A DNA stretch of 64,000 nucleotides from assembly GCA_913776245.1 (NCBI GenBank), contig CAJYLO010000025.1, positions 173,530 to 237,529 on the forward strand, read 5' to 3'. Numbering within the stretch: position 1 is the first letter of the stretch; every line of letters starts with the position of its first letter. The stretch is from an uncultured Chryseobacterium sp. GTDB lineage: Bacteria > Bacteroidota > Bacteroidia > Flavobacteriales > Weeksellaceae. The notes under the pieces are model-generated. The model ran no database searches, was not told where the DNA came from, and worked only from the letters and a program-made list of their open reading frames with translations. The translations under genes were made by a program, and so were the position numbers. Shown here one piece after another: positions 17,601 to 24,935 of the stretch.

Positions 17601-18118
17601 TCCAGATATTCATTTTCCCATTTAGTAATCAGCCAGACAATCAATGCAATGAACATACTCGCCATTGCATAAACCTCGCCTTCTACTGCGGAAAACCAGA
17701 ATGTATCTGAAAAAGTGAAACATAATGCACCAACACCCCCTGCAAAAAAGGTGGCTATTTCCTCGCCTACAGTTATGTTATCGAATTCCTTATTTAATAA
17801 TCGTCTCACCAGATGTGTGATGGTCCAGAAAAGGAATAGAATCGTAAAAGCACTGAACAGCGCAGACATTGCATTGATCACCAACGAATAATGATGCCCG
17901 TCTCCGAAGGCAAATAATGCTACAACAGCACCTACCAACTGGAACAATGCTGCTCCCGGTGCGTGAGTAACCTCCAGTTTTACCGCGGAAGAAATATATT
18001 CACCACAATCCCAAAAACTAAAGTTAGGTTCAATGGTTGAAAGATACGTAATGAGTGCAATAACGAAAACTACCCATCCGAGAACGGTGTTCCATTGTTT
18101 AAAAGTCCAATTCTTCAT
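14633..18118 (-). CDS. DUF2723 family membrane protein (GT-C-like)
   Basis: A 1161-residue protein. The N-terminal half is a polytopic membrane domain of about a dozen helices with the conserved motif NFSFWDCGEYISSAVKL near residues 32-48 followed by HAPGAALFQ, the family hallmark; it belongs to the DUF2723/TMEM260 group, related to the GT-C protein O-mannosyltransferase superfamily. The C-terminal soluble part (from about residue 680) includes FRPDVKVVNFTLLSTPWN and helical repeats (about 970-1150). A role in adding sugars to exported proteins, for example the O-glycosylation found in Bacteroidota, is an inference. It is a single-gene unit, divergent from the cysteine-synthase-like gene. Confidence 0.9.
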   Translation of the reverse strand: MKNWTFKQWNTVLGWVVFVIALITYLSTIEPNFSFWDCGEYISSAVKLEVTHAPGAALFQLVGAVVALFAFGDGHHYSLVINAMSALFSAFTILFLFWTITHLVRRLLNKEFDNITVGEEIATFFAGGVGALCFTFSDTFWFSAVEGEVYAMASMFIALIVWLITKWENEYLEKDNERWIILLFFVIGLSVGVHMMCMLALPAVCLIYYTRKYQFTWKSFLWANGITLVILAIVFKFIFPLVMWFFFKCELIFVNGMGMPFHSGTIIAFVLFTSLCYLLITYTRKTGKSLYQTIALSVVYMIIGFSCWLVIPIRANANPPMNLNDPDNAIGMLDYYNREQYGDWPTFYGQNYTAYLDPNGIEKNEDGSYKTEKTGDTYERDPQTGRYRVVGEKFNYVYSKEHVGFFPRMFSEDKSVMPNYISMYGAPDFTFNYGNEQVAESPEAKQFFDELRQKYENGTIKMDDYLKAKQFGIINVQKPTLAQNLDYFITFQNYFYFARYLLWNYSGRQNDVEGHMENTNGNFITGIPFIDNNLWGDQSEMPAKFQNTSTVKFFLLPLILGLIGFFFQLNKDFGRFYAILSLFILTSVGIVFYTGVKPFEPRERDYAMVGSFYAFAIWIGLGVAAIYWLLQKKIKTKSVQIITGVILLGIPLMMGFQNYNVHDRSGRYTAYDYAYSSLKSLPKDGIMFVYGDNDTYPVWAIQETEEFRPDVKVVNFTLLSTPWNIDQVKRRTYNSMPVPSTLTHEDYREGSNDQVYLMTQDDWSNIFANLKDQGAPDTEFAAFRKYMTQDSMTMKEAVNFLKMKSPEKDEIVKMIFGNERYEKFNFLPVSKFILPVNVNNAVKSGIITPAEAQKAEKQIVINYKGSSMFKNNMMMLDILANFDWKRPINFSSGGIYDSSNLFFLSNYLKFDGFSYRLVPIKTEESPDGELGMVNADELYNIVKNYRWGNFKDLNVHFDETCTQNIVGYRSSASRAAEALALKGEKQKAIEILDLASKEIPVSKYNDPRSLSSIVYAYIVAGQEQKGLKLAEELKKGIFEEYDYYTKLSPKFQAYAARQMKTKPMEYSLVVGAVSDAYNKIGQKDKGYQYLINSLNVIDKRFNNFIKDLQEMGKEKAFKKADDVQKVTSFYSYLFDIMKDYDTTYEAEKMDNITKQLMKVTQ

Positions 18119-18295
18119 AAGGAAAATGAAATAACGGCGAAATTAACGTTTTTGATTCAGTTATTTGGGTTTTTAACAAAAATTAAATATTGGTATAAAT
18201 TTTGAAAATTGCAGAAAAACAATTGAATTATTAATAAAAAAATTATATAAAATCAGATTCACGGCCCAAAAGTAAAAACATTGCAATTTTTTTTT

Positions 18296-18303
18296 TATTT
18301 TTG
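18296..18303 (+). promoter_or_regulatory. Possible -7 box of the cysteine-synthase-like gene
   Basis: TATTTTTG fits TAnnTTTG, 32 nt before the ATG. A TTG lies at 18281-18283, but the 12-bp spacing is shorter than usual, so only the -7 element is proposed. Confidence 0.35.
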
Positions 18304-18335
18304 CAGACAGTTTTTGAGAGAAAAATGATTATAAA

Positions 18336-19373
18336 ATGATGAATGTACACGATAATATTCTTGGTTTAATTGGCAACTCACCGTTAGTCAGGTTAAACCA
18401 GGTTACCAAGGACATTCCTGCAACAGTGTATGCTAAGCTGGAGTCTTATAATCCGGGACATTCTACGAAAGACAGAATTGCATTGCATATTATAGAAAAT
18501 GCAGAAAAGCAGGGCATCCTGAAATCAGATTCTGTGATTGTAGAAACCACTTCTGGCAACACAGGTTTTTCCATAGCAATGGTATGTATCGTCAAAGGTT
18601 ATAAATGTATCCTTGCCGTGAGCGATAAAACAAAAGCTGAAAAAATTGCTTATCTGAAAGCATTAGGTGCAACAGTCTACGTTTGCCCGGCCTCTGTTCC
18701 GGCAGATGACCCGAGATCTTACTATGAAGTCGCAAAAAGAATTGCAAAAGAAACTCCAAATTCTGTCTATATCAATCAATATTTTAACGAATTGAATATT
18801 GATGCGCATTATCAGACAACAGGTCCTGAAATCTGGAAACAGACGGAAGGTAAAATCACTCACCTTTTTGCCTGTACAGGAACCGGAGGCACACTTTCCG
18901 GCTCTGCAAAATATCTGAAAGAACAAAATCCTGACATCAAAATCATCGGTGTAGATGCAGACGGATCTATCCTGAAAACTTACCACGAAACAGGAAAAAT
19001 CAACAAAACGGAAATTCATCCTTACCAGATCGAAGGTCTTGGAAAAAACCTGATTCCGGGTGCACTTTTGTTTGATACAATTGATGAATATGTCAGAGTT
19101 AATGATGAAATGTCAGCATACAGAACCCGCGAAATTGCTTTGAAGGAAGCGATAATGGGCGGTTACACAACTGGTGCCGTGACTCAGGCTCTGATCCAGT
19201 ATGCCAATTCTCACGAGTTCAAAGCTGATGATTTGATTGTTTTAATCTTCCCGGATCATGGCTCAAGATATATCACCAAAGTTTACAGCGACAAGTGGAT
19301 GGAAGAGCAAGGTTTCATCAACAACTGTTTCCATAACTATGATGAAGTTTTCAAAACAGAAATCATTAAATAA
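18336..19373 (+). CDS. PLP-dependent cysteine synthase family enzyme (possible cysteate synthase)
   Basis: A 345-residue fold-type II PLP enzyme. The Schiff-base lysine is K45 in NPGHSTKDRIA, the substrate loop is TSGNTG (72-77) and the PLP-phosphate loop is TGTGGT (181-186). These features are shared by O-acetylserine sulfhydrylase, cystathionine beta-synthase and cysteate-forming homologues. It lacks C-terminal CBS domains. The next gene on the same strand is an alpha-oxoamine synthase of the kind that joins cysteate to a fatty acyl chain, so production of cysteate from an activated serine and sulfite is a context-based possibility; ordinary cysteine or cystathionine synthesis is the alternative. 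ATG 18339 is an equally possible start. Confidence 0.85.
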   Translation: MMNVHDNILGLIGNSPLVRLNQVTKDIPATVYAKLESYNPGHSTKDRIALHIIENAEKQGILKSDSVIVETTSGNTGFSIAMVCIVKGYKCILAVSDKTKAEKIAYLKALGATVYVCPASVPADDPRSYYEVAKRIAKETPNSVYINQYFNELNIDAHYQTTGPEIWKQTEGKITHLFACTGTGGTLSGSAKYLKEQNPDIKIIGVDADGSILKTYHETGKINKTEIHPYQIEGLGKNLIPGALLFDTIDEYVRVNDEMSAYRTREIALKEAIMGGYTTGAVTQALIQYANSHEFKADDLIVLIFPDHGSRYITKVYSDKWMEEQGFINNCFHNYDEVFKTEIIK

Positions 19374-19396
19374 AATTATACCACAATATTTATAAG

Positions 19397-19423
19397 CCTT
19401 TTGTAAATACAAAAGGTTTTTTT
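19397..19423 (+). terminator. Hairpin between the two PLP-enzyme genes
   Basis: CCTTTTGTA and TACAAAAGG flank AA and are followed by seven T, a standard intrinsic terminator 23 nt after the first gene's stop and 29 nt before the second gene's ATG. Confidence 0.8.
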
Positions 19424-19452
19424 AATAAAACCAAAAATATAAGTTAGAAAAA

Positions 19453-20724
19453 ATGGACATTTTTGAAAGAATAAAACAAAATCCGGGTCCACTAGGACAA
19501 TTTGCAGATTATGGAGAAGGCTATTATATTTTTCCAAGACTTGAGGGACCCATCGGTCCGAGAATGAAGTTCCAGGGGAAGGAAGTGATTTTTTGGAGTG
19601 CTAATGATTATTTGGGATTATGCAATCATCCTGAAGTTTTAGAAGCCGATGCCAAAGCCGCTGCAGAATTCGGAATGTTTTATCCGATGGGCGCCAGAGC
19701 AATGTCCGGAGAAACTGAACAGCACCTGCAACTGGAAAGAGAACTGGCAGATTTCGTAAAGAAAGATTCAGCTTACCTTCTGAATTTCGGTTATCAGGGA
19801 ATGGTGTCTTGTATTGATGCACTGGTTTCAAGAAATGATGTGATCGTTTATGATGTGGATTCTCACGCATGTATCGTGGACGGTGTCAGACTGCACGCCG
19901 GAAAACGTTTTACTTACAAGCATAATGATATCGAGAGTTTTGAAAAGAACTTAATGAGAGCTCAAAAAGTTACGGAAGAAACAGGCGGAGGAATTTTAGT
20001 AATTACGGAAGGCGTTTTCGGAATGAGAGGACAGCAAGGTAAACTGAAAGAGATCTGCGCACTAAAAGACAAATACAAATTCAGAATCCTGGTAGATGAC
20101 GCACATGGATTCGGAACATTGGGAAAAACAGGAGCCGGAGCTGGAGAAGAGCAAGGCTGCCAGGACCAGATTGATGTTTACTTTTCTACTTTTGCAAAGT
20201 CTATGGCTGGTTTCGGAGCGTTTCTGGCCGGAGATAAAGAAATCATCCGTTACCTGAAATTCAACCTCAGGTCTCAGATTTTTGCTAAATCTCTGACGAT
20301 GCCAATGGTAATCGGAGGTTTAAAAAGATTGGAACTATTGAGAACAAGACCGGAAATCAAGGCTAAACTGTGGGAGAATGTTGAAAAACTGCAAGGCGGA
20401 CTGAAAAAAATCGGTTATAACCTTGGCGATACCAACACTTGTGTAACGCCGGTTTTCATCCAGGGAACACCTGTTGAAGCAACTTTATTGGTTAAAGAGT
20501 TGAGAGAAGATTACGGCATTTTCACATCTGTTGTGGTTTATCCGGTCATTCCAAAAGGAATGATCCTTTTAAGATTGATTCCAACCGCTTCTCACACCGA
20601 TGCTGAAATCAATGAAACGCTTGCAGCTTTCGAATCGATTTACAATAAATTGACAAGCGGCTATTACAAAGAAGCTGAAGCTAAATTACTGAAAGAGCAA
20701 AATTTAGAATTTAAGCCGATTTAA
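19453..20724 (+). CDS. Alpha-oxoamine synthase, probable cysteate/serine fatty-acyltransferase
   Basis: A 423-residue fold-type I PLP enzyme of the family that includes serine palmitoyltransferase, 2-amino-3-ketobutyrate CoA ligase and AONS. The PLP lysine is K249 in STFAKSMAGFG; D215-x-x-H218 in DDAHGFG and H138 in DVDSHAC are the ring-contacting residues. The N-terminal segment PRLEGPIGPRMKFQGKEV and PMGARAMSG (78-86) match, from memory, the Flavobacteriia subgroup containing the F. johnsoniae cysteate-fatty acyl transferase for capnine (Fjoh_2419) better than threonine-pathway KBL. It would decarboxylatively join an amino acid to an acyl thioester, the first step of sulfonolipid or sphingolipid synthesis. 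The preceding cysteine-synthase-like gene supports cysteate. Confidence 0.85.
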   Translation: MDIFERIKQNPGPLGQFADYGEGYYIFPRLEGPIGPRMKFQGKEVIFWSANDYLGLCNHPEVLEADAKAAAEFGMFYPMGARAMSGETEQHLQLERELADFVKKDSAYLLNFGYQGMVSCIDALVSRNDVIVYDVDSHACIVDGVRLHAGKRFTYKHNDIESFEKNLMRAQKVTEETGGGILVITEGVFGMRGQQGKLKEICALKDKYKFRILVDDAHGFGTLGKTGAGAGEEQGCQDQIDVYFSTFAKSMAGFGAFLAGDKEIIRYLKFNLRSQIFAKSLTMPMVIGGLKRLELLRTRPEIKAKLWENVEKLQGGLKKIGYNLGDTNTCVTPVFIQGTPVEATLLVKELREDYGIFTSVVVYPVIPKGMILLRLIPTASHTDAEINETLAAFESIYNKLTSGYYKEAEAKLLKEQNLEFKPI

Positions 20725-20744
20725 TTTTTAGCTAATTATAAAAT

Positions 20745-20781
20745 AAACCCTTTTGGAATTCAGAATTCTGAAAGGGTTTTT
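20745..20781 (+). terminator. Terminator of the oxoamine synthase gene
   Basis: AAACCCTTT and AAAGGGTTT bracket a GAATTC-A-GAATTC centre, followed by T residues. Confidence 0.75.
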
Positions 20782-20833
20782 AATTTGATAAAAAATTGTA
20801 ATTTTGAAAAAGGTATTTTACCAAATTTAGAAA

Positions 20834-21064
20834 ATGAAGCCACAAGTAATACAAGATCATAACGGAAATCCAACGGGTGTTTTTATTCCGATTAAAGAAT
20901 GGGAAGCAATAAAAAAACAATATCCCGGAATTGAAGACAATCAATCTTTTGAGCTTTCTCTTGAACAGATAAAAATATTGGACGAAAGATTAAAAGCTGA
21001 TAAACAAGATTTCATCCCGGCAAGAAAAGCTCTAAATAACTTGCGTGAAAAGTATGGCTTATGA
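20834..21064 (+). CDS. Antitoxin-like protein of a RelBE/ParDE module
   Basis: A 76-residue protein with a short N-terminal strand (VIQDHNGNPTGVFIPIKEWE, residues 5-24) and a charged helical C-terminus ending NNLREKYGL. Size, layout and position fit small antitoxins that precede a RelE/ParE toxin in Bacteroidota. The N-terminal part should bind its own promoter and the C-terminal part wrap the toxin; both statements are inferred from the family. Its stop codon lies inside the toxin gene (11-nt overlap), so translation is coupled. Confidence 0.75.
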   Translation: MKPQVIQDHNGNPTGVFIPIKEWEAIKKQYPGIEDNQSFELSLEQIKILDERLKADKQDFIPARKALNNLREKYGL

Positions 21065-21350
21065 AATTATAATCCTTGACAGAGCTCAGGAAGAGATTGA
21101 TAAAGCATATGAATATTACGCCGAGATTTCTTTAACCGTGCTGAAGTCTTTTGACAACCAATTAGAACAATTATATCAAAGATTAGAAACCAATCCTTTT
21201 TTTCAGTCGCGATACAAAAATTTAAGAGCATTACCTTTTAAATCCTTTCCATTTATGGCATTTTTCAGAATCGATGAAGAAAAAAAATTAATTTACATCT
21301 ATTCTGTTTTCAATACTTCGCAAAACCCAGAAAAATACCCAAAAGATTAA
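21054..21350 (+). CDS. RelE/ParE family toxin
   Basis: A 98-residue protein of the RelE/ParE superfamily: MAYEIIILDRAQEEIDKAYEYY is the N-terminal strand-helix, SRYKNLRALPFKSFPFMAFFRID is the beta-sheet core, and IYIYSVFNTSQNP the final strand. RelE members cut ribosome-bound mRNA and ParE members inhibit gyrase; the sequence alone does not decide between them. The ATG at 21054 is chosen over GTG 21045. The gene ends by overlapping the stop codon of a convergent broken gene by 2 nt. Confidence 0.85.
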   Translation: MAYEIIILDRAQEEIDKAYEYYAEISLTVLKSFDNQLEQLYQRLETNPFFQSRYKNLRALPFKSFPFMAFFRIDEEKKLIYIYSVFNTSQNPEKYPKD

Positions 21351-21696
21351 ATAAACTTCTCAATTATTTCAAATCTTTCAGACCATTCTAATTCTTTTGG
21401 CAATTTGAGATTAGAAAATTCTATGTGAAATACTCTTCGTTTTTTCTGATTTGTCGTTCTATTGGAACCGTGTAAAATAAGCGGTTTCATAATCATAATG
21501 CCGCCTTTGTTCACAGAACAAATTTCTTCGGTTCCAACATTGCAATCAATCGTTTCGGGACGATAGATTTCTTTACTGAAGTATCAATAGATTCAATCAC
21601 ATTAATGATTTGATTGATTTCGTCATCTGAGAAAACATTATTGATGATTGTAAATCCTTTTTTGGAAATTTCGGTTTTATGGTTTTTTGTAAACAT
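21347..21696 (-). pseudogene. Phytanoyl-CoA dioxygenase-like gene with internal deletion
   Basis: On the minus strand the first about 40 codons (MFTKNHKTEISKKGFTIINN and VFSDDEINQIINVIESID) are the N-terminus of a PhyH-type Fe(II)/2-oxoglutarate dioxygenase. After about 21580 the original frame soon stops, while another frame encodes the family's C-terminus: EIYRPETIDCNVGTEEIC, GGIMIMKPLILHGSNRTT with the third iron-binding His and 2-oxoglutarate Arg, then VFHIEFSNLKLPKELEW to a stop at 21347. The central part, with the HxD iron ligands, is missing. An intact family member is about 250-290 residues. This is a dead remnant from one deletion joining two frames. Confidence 0.85.
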
Positions 21697-21724
21697 AAAT
21701 TAATTTAACTAAATCAGTTAAAGC

Positions 21725-21760
21725 TAAAAACCCCTTCAGAGTTTGAAACTCTGAAGGGGT
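21725..21760 (-). terminator. Terminator of the serine hydrolase gene
   Basis: ACCCCTTCAGAGTTT pairs perfectly with its complement around one base; the A run at 21725-21729 gives the T tail on the minus strand, 12 nt after the stop codon. Confidence 0.85.
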
Positions 21761-21771
21761 TCTATTAAATC

Positions 21772-23307
21772 TTAATTAATCTTCTTCAAATCCAGATCCT
21801 CAAAATCAAAACTAAAGTCAGTCACATCAGAGATCGGTTTCATTTTTGCGGAAACGGCTTTTCCATTTTCATCAAACGTCAAAGTAAAGAATGCATCGGC
21901 ATCATAGCTTCTGTCATCCCATTTTGCTACAAAAGCATTCGCAGAATATGGAATCAAATCACCTTTTAGTCTTGGAGAAGATTTAGAAATAATTCTGTAA
22001 CCTTTGCCTTGTCTGGAAACCTCAACAATCCCGAACCAGTCATCTTTGTACCAACCGATGAACTGATCATCTTTCAAATCAGATTTAAACTTTGAAGCCT
22101 TATCATAAACCTCTTTCTTCTGTTTCTCAAAAGTTTCTTCATTTTTCTTGCTTCTGTCACCATAAATTTTCAGCCAATCTCGGTTAGAAACGCCTAAGTA
22201 AGCATCTTTCACGGAATTCGTAATTGTAGAAAACGCTGCTCCTGATTGTTGATTCGTCAGCACTACAATTCCCAGTTTCAGGTCAGGAATCAATGTAAAA
22301 TGCGTTACCGTTCCTATCAGACCTCCGGAATGCTGAACCTGCAAATGACCTTTCACATCACTCAGAAACCAGCCTAAACCATAGCCGTAAAAATGTGTAT
22401 CATAAGGCGAAGTAATCCCAACTTTATCAGGAATTTGCAGACTCCATAATTCGTGCGCATTTTTCTCAGAAACCAGACGTTTGCCGTCTTTTGTTACAAA
22501 TCCATTCAGAAGGAAGTTTGCCCAAGTCGTCATATCCTGAATGTTACTCATTATTCCGCCTGCGGCGTTCGCTGTTTCGTTCCAATCGTGAGGAACTGCA
22601 ACAGCTTTTCCGTCAACAGGAGCGTGTGCATCAATGATATTCTGAGAACTTTTTGCACGGTTATAAGAACCGAAACTTGCTGTCATCCCGACAGGTTTCA
22701 TAATTCTCTGCTCTATAAAATCTGCCCATTGCAACCCTGAAACTCTATGTATCACTTCCCCAGCCACGATGAACATAATATTGTTATAATCCAAAGTCGT
22801 TCTGAACGGATTTTCCGGTTTTAAGAATCTCACATTATGAATAATATCATTGACTGTCAGATTGCCGCCTTCCGGGAAAAACATCAGATCGCCCTGTCCT
22901 AAACCCAATCCGGCTCTGTGTGTCACCAAATCCTTTATCGTCACATTCTGAGAAACATAAGGATCTGCCATCTGGAATTCGGGGATATATTTGGTCACTT
23001 TATCATCCCAGTTCAACTTGCCTTCATCTGCCAAAATAGCCAGCGCTGTACACGTAAAACCTTTACTGTTGGACGCAATCCCGACCAAAGTATTATCATC
23101 CATCGGCTGATTATTTTTAAGCGAACGGACACCGAAACCTTTGGCATATATCAGTTTTCCGTCTTTTACGATTCCCACAGACATCCCCGGAACATCAAAG
23201 GTTTTTAGAGAATTTTGGATCAATTCATCCAGCTTTTTTTCTTCAATCTGGGCATTGAAAAAGACAAAAGAAAAAAGAACAAAAAGTAAGGCTATGTTTC
23301 TTCTCAT
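21772..23307 (-). CDS. Beta-lactamase-fold serine hydrolase
   Basis: A 511-residue exported protein (signal peptide to about residue 20, FFNAQ). The penicillin-binding/class C beta-lactamase fold is marked by the SxxK motif SNSK (Ser79, Lys82), YNN (174-176) and HSGG (326-329) in the KTG position. A C-terminal domain of about 110 residues (from about 400) resembles DUF3471, often attached to esterase-type members. Such proteins are usually peptidases or esterases rather than antibiotic-resistance enzymes, because the HSG triad and the extra domain are typical of the EstB/DD-aminopeptidase group. It stands alone with its own terminator. Confidence 0.9.
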   Translation of the reverse strand: MRRNIALLFVLFSFVFFNAQIEEKKLDELIQNSLKTFDVPGMSVGIVKDGKLIYAKGFGVRSLKNNQPMDDNTLVGIASNSKGFTCTALAILADEGKLNWDDKVTKYIPEFQMADPYVSQNVTIKDLVTHRAGLGLGQGDLMFFPEGGNLTVNDIIHNVRFLKPENPFRTTLDYNNIMFIVAGEVIHRVSGLQWADFIEQRIMKPVGMTASFGSYNRAKSSQNIIDAHAPVDGKAVAVPHDWNETANAAGGIMSNIQDMTTWANFLLNGFVTKDGKRLVSEKNAHELWSLQIPDKVGITSPYDTHFYGYGLGWFLSDVKGHLQVQHSGGLIGTVTHFTLIPDLKLGIVVLTNQQSGAAFSTITNSVKDAYLGVSNRDWLKIYGDRSKKNEETFEKQKKEVYDKASKFKSDLKDDQFIGWYKDDWFGIVEVSRQGKGYRIISKSSPRLKGDLIPYSANAFVAKWDDRSYDADAFFTLTFDENGKAVSAKMKPISDVTDFSFDFEDLDLKKIN

Positions 23308-23387
23308 TTTTAATTATAATTTTTACGAAGATAACAATTTTGAAGCAGCCTGACATCCGACAGGACAAGCTCTCGGATAAAATTTCT

Positions 23388-23395
23388 TAAATTTG
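23388..23395 (+). promoter_or_regulatory. Possible -7 box of the UMP synthase gene
   Basis: TAAATTTG fits TAnnTTTG and lies 19 nt before the ATG; no TTG is found at the expected -33 distance. Confidence 0.35.
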
Positions 23396-23414
23396 TAGAA
23401 ATCTAAGAAAGTCA

Positions 23415-24782
23415 ATGAAAAGTAAAAAAGAATTCTTCCTTGAGTGTTATAAACTCGGGATAATCAAGTTTGGGCGTTTCACACTGAAAAGCGGGATCGA
23501 AAGTCCTTTTTATGTCGATCTTCGTCCACTCGCTTCTGATCCGAAAATCCTGAAAGAGCTGGCTCATTATCTGTTGGAAATGCTCCCTTTGGATAATTTT
23601 GACATCATCTGCGGTGTTCCTTATGCAGCGCTTCCGATGGCTACTGCAATGTCTCTGGAAAGTTACCTGCCTCTCATCATCAAGAGAAAAGAAGCTAAAG
23701 CTTACGGCACCAAAAAACTAATTGAAGGCATCTACGAGAAAGGGCAAAACTGCTTATTAGTAGAAGATGTCATCACCTCCGGAAAATCTTTGGTCGAAAC
23801 GATTGACGAAGTGGAAAATGAAGGTATCAAAGTGTCTGACATTGTTGTAGTTCTTGACAGACAACAAGGCGGAAAAGAAAAACTCGAAGCTAAAGGCTAT
23901 AAAGTCCATTCACTTTTCAATATTTCTGAAGTTGTGGAAATCCTGAGAGAAGTTAATTATATCGATGATGATGAAGTTGCAAGAATTCAGGATTTTGTAA
24001 ACGGAAATCAGGTCGTTTTTGAAGAAAAAAAACGTTTGTCCTACGAACAAAAACTGGAAGCTGCGGAACATTCTTTCGCCAAGAAAATTCTTGAAATTGC
24101 TATCGAAAAAAAATCAAACCTGATTGCATCTGCAGATTTCATCACAACAAAAGAGTTGTTAGACTTTGCTGATATTGTTGGTCCTCACATTGTCGCACTT
24201 AAAACACACATCGATATTCTGAACGATTTTGACGCTGATACAACCATTCTTCCGCTAAAAGACCTGGCAACGAAACATAACTTCCTTTTAATGGAAGACC
24301 GGAAATTTGCTGACATCGGAAATACGCAGGAATTACAATTTTCCTATGGCACATATAAAATTTCCAACTGGGCAGATTTGGTAACGTCCCACGTGATTGG
24401 CGGAAGCAAAAGCCTGGATTGCTTTATGAATGTGGGCGTTGTTGCGATTTTGGGAATGTCTTCTCAAGGGACTTTAACCGATTCGCATTATCGTGAAGAG
24501 GCTTTGAAAATTATAGAAAACCACCCAAGTATTATCGGATGTGTGGCGCAGAATCAAGTTTCTGACCAGCTTTTATTGTTCACACCAGGCGTTAATTTGG
24601 CGACAAGCGGCGATGACAAAGGCCAGCAATATAATTCTCCGGAACACGTCATCAGGAATTACGGAACAGACTTTATTATTGTAGGCCGCGGAATTTATAA
24701 AGCTGACGAGCCTGAACAGGAAGCTTTACGTTACAAAAACGAAGGCTGGAGAGCATACCAGGATTCTTTTAAAAATTTTTAA
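23415..24782 (+). CDS. Bifunctional orotate phosphoribosyltransferase / OMP decarboxylase
   Basis: A 455-residue fusion catalysing the last two steps of de novo UMP synthesis. Residues about 1-200 are orotate phosphoribosyltransferase (PyrE) with the PRPP-binding motif LLVEDVITSGKSL (114-126). Residues about 215-455 are OMP decarboxylase (PyrF) with Lys263 (ALKTHID) and the active-site signature MEDRKFADIGNT (293-304), plus VVAILGMSSQG and DFIIVGRGIY. Domain order and the DRKFADIGNT form are those of animal and plant UMP synthase; in many bacteria the two are separate genes and the decarboxylase motif differs. A gene of its own, closed by a strong terminator. Confidence 0.93.
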   Translation: MKSKKEFFLECYKLGIIKFGRFTLKSGIESPFYVDLRPLASDPKILKELAHYLLEMLPLDNFDIICGVPYAALPMATAMSLESYLPLIIKRKEAKAYGTKKLIEGIYEKGQNCLLVEDVITSGKSLVETIDEVENEGIKVSDIVVVLDRQQGGKEKLEAKGYKVHSLFNISEVVEILREVNYIDDDEVARIQDFVNGNQVVFEEKKRLSYEQKLEAAEHSFAKKILEIAIEKKSNLIASADFITTKELLDFADIVGPHIVALKTHIDILNDFDADTTILPLKDLATKHNFLLMEDRKFADIGNTQELQFSYGTYKISNWADLVTSHVIGGSKSLDCFMNVGVVAILGMSSQGTLTDSHYREEALKIIENHPSIIGCVAQNQVSDQLLLFTPGVNLATSGDDKGQQYNSPEHVIRNYGTDFIIVGRGIYKADEPEQEALRYKNEGWRAYQDSFKNF

Positions 24783-24789
24783 ATCATTG

Positions 24790-24818
24790 AAACCCTTTCA
24801 GAATTCTGAAAGGGTTTT
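24790..24818 (+). terminator. Terminator of the UMP synthase gene
   Basis: A perfect 28-base palindrome (AAACCCTTTCAGAA and complement), 7 nt after the stop codon, followed by T. Same stem core as the hairpins at 7440, 20745 and 21725. Confidence 0.85.
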
Positions 24819-24935
24819 ATTTTCAATGTCAGTCCTCGAAGACAATTTACTATCGGATTAATGGAAAAAAAATTATCAAGCAAAAATTAATATTCATCGG
24901 AAAAAATTAGTAGTTTTAGATACTGATTATTTTTG

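Noticed and set aside
19453..20724. 2-amino-3-ketobutyrate CoA ligase (kbl) as partner of the threonine dehydrogenase
   Set aside because: The N-terminal region and the PMGARAMSG segment differ from KBL, and the dehydrogenase is 28 kb away; the cysteine-synthase-like neighbour fits sulfonolipid synthesis better. Not fully excluded.
21772..23307. Class C beta-lactamase conferring resistance
   Set aside because: Only the fold motifs match; HSG in place of KTG and the added C-terminal domain point to an esterase/peptidase-type member.
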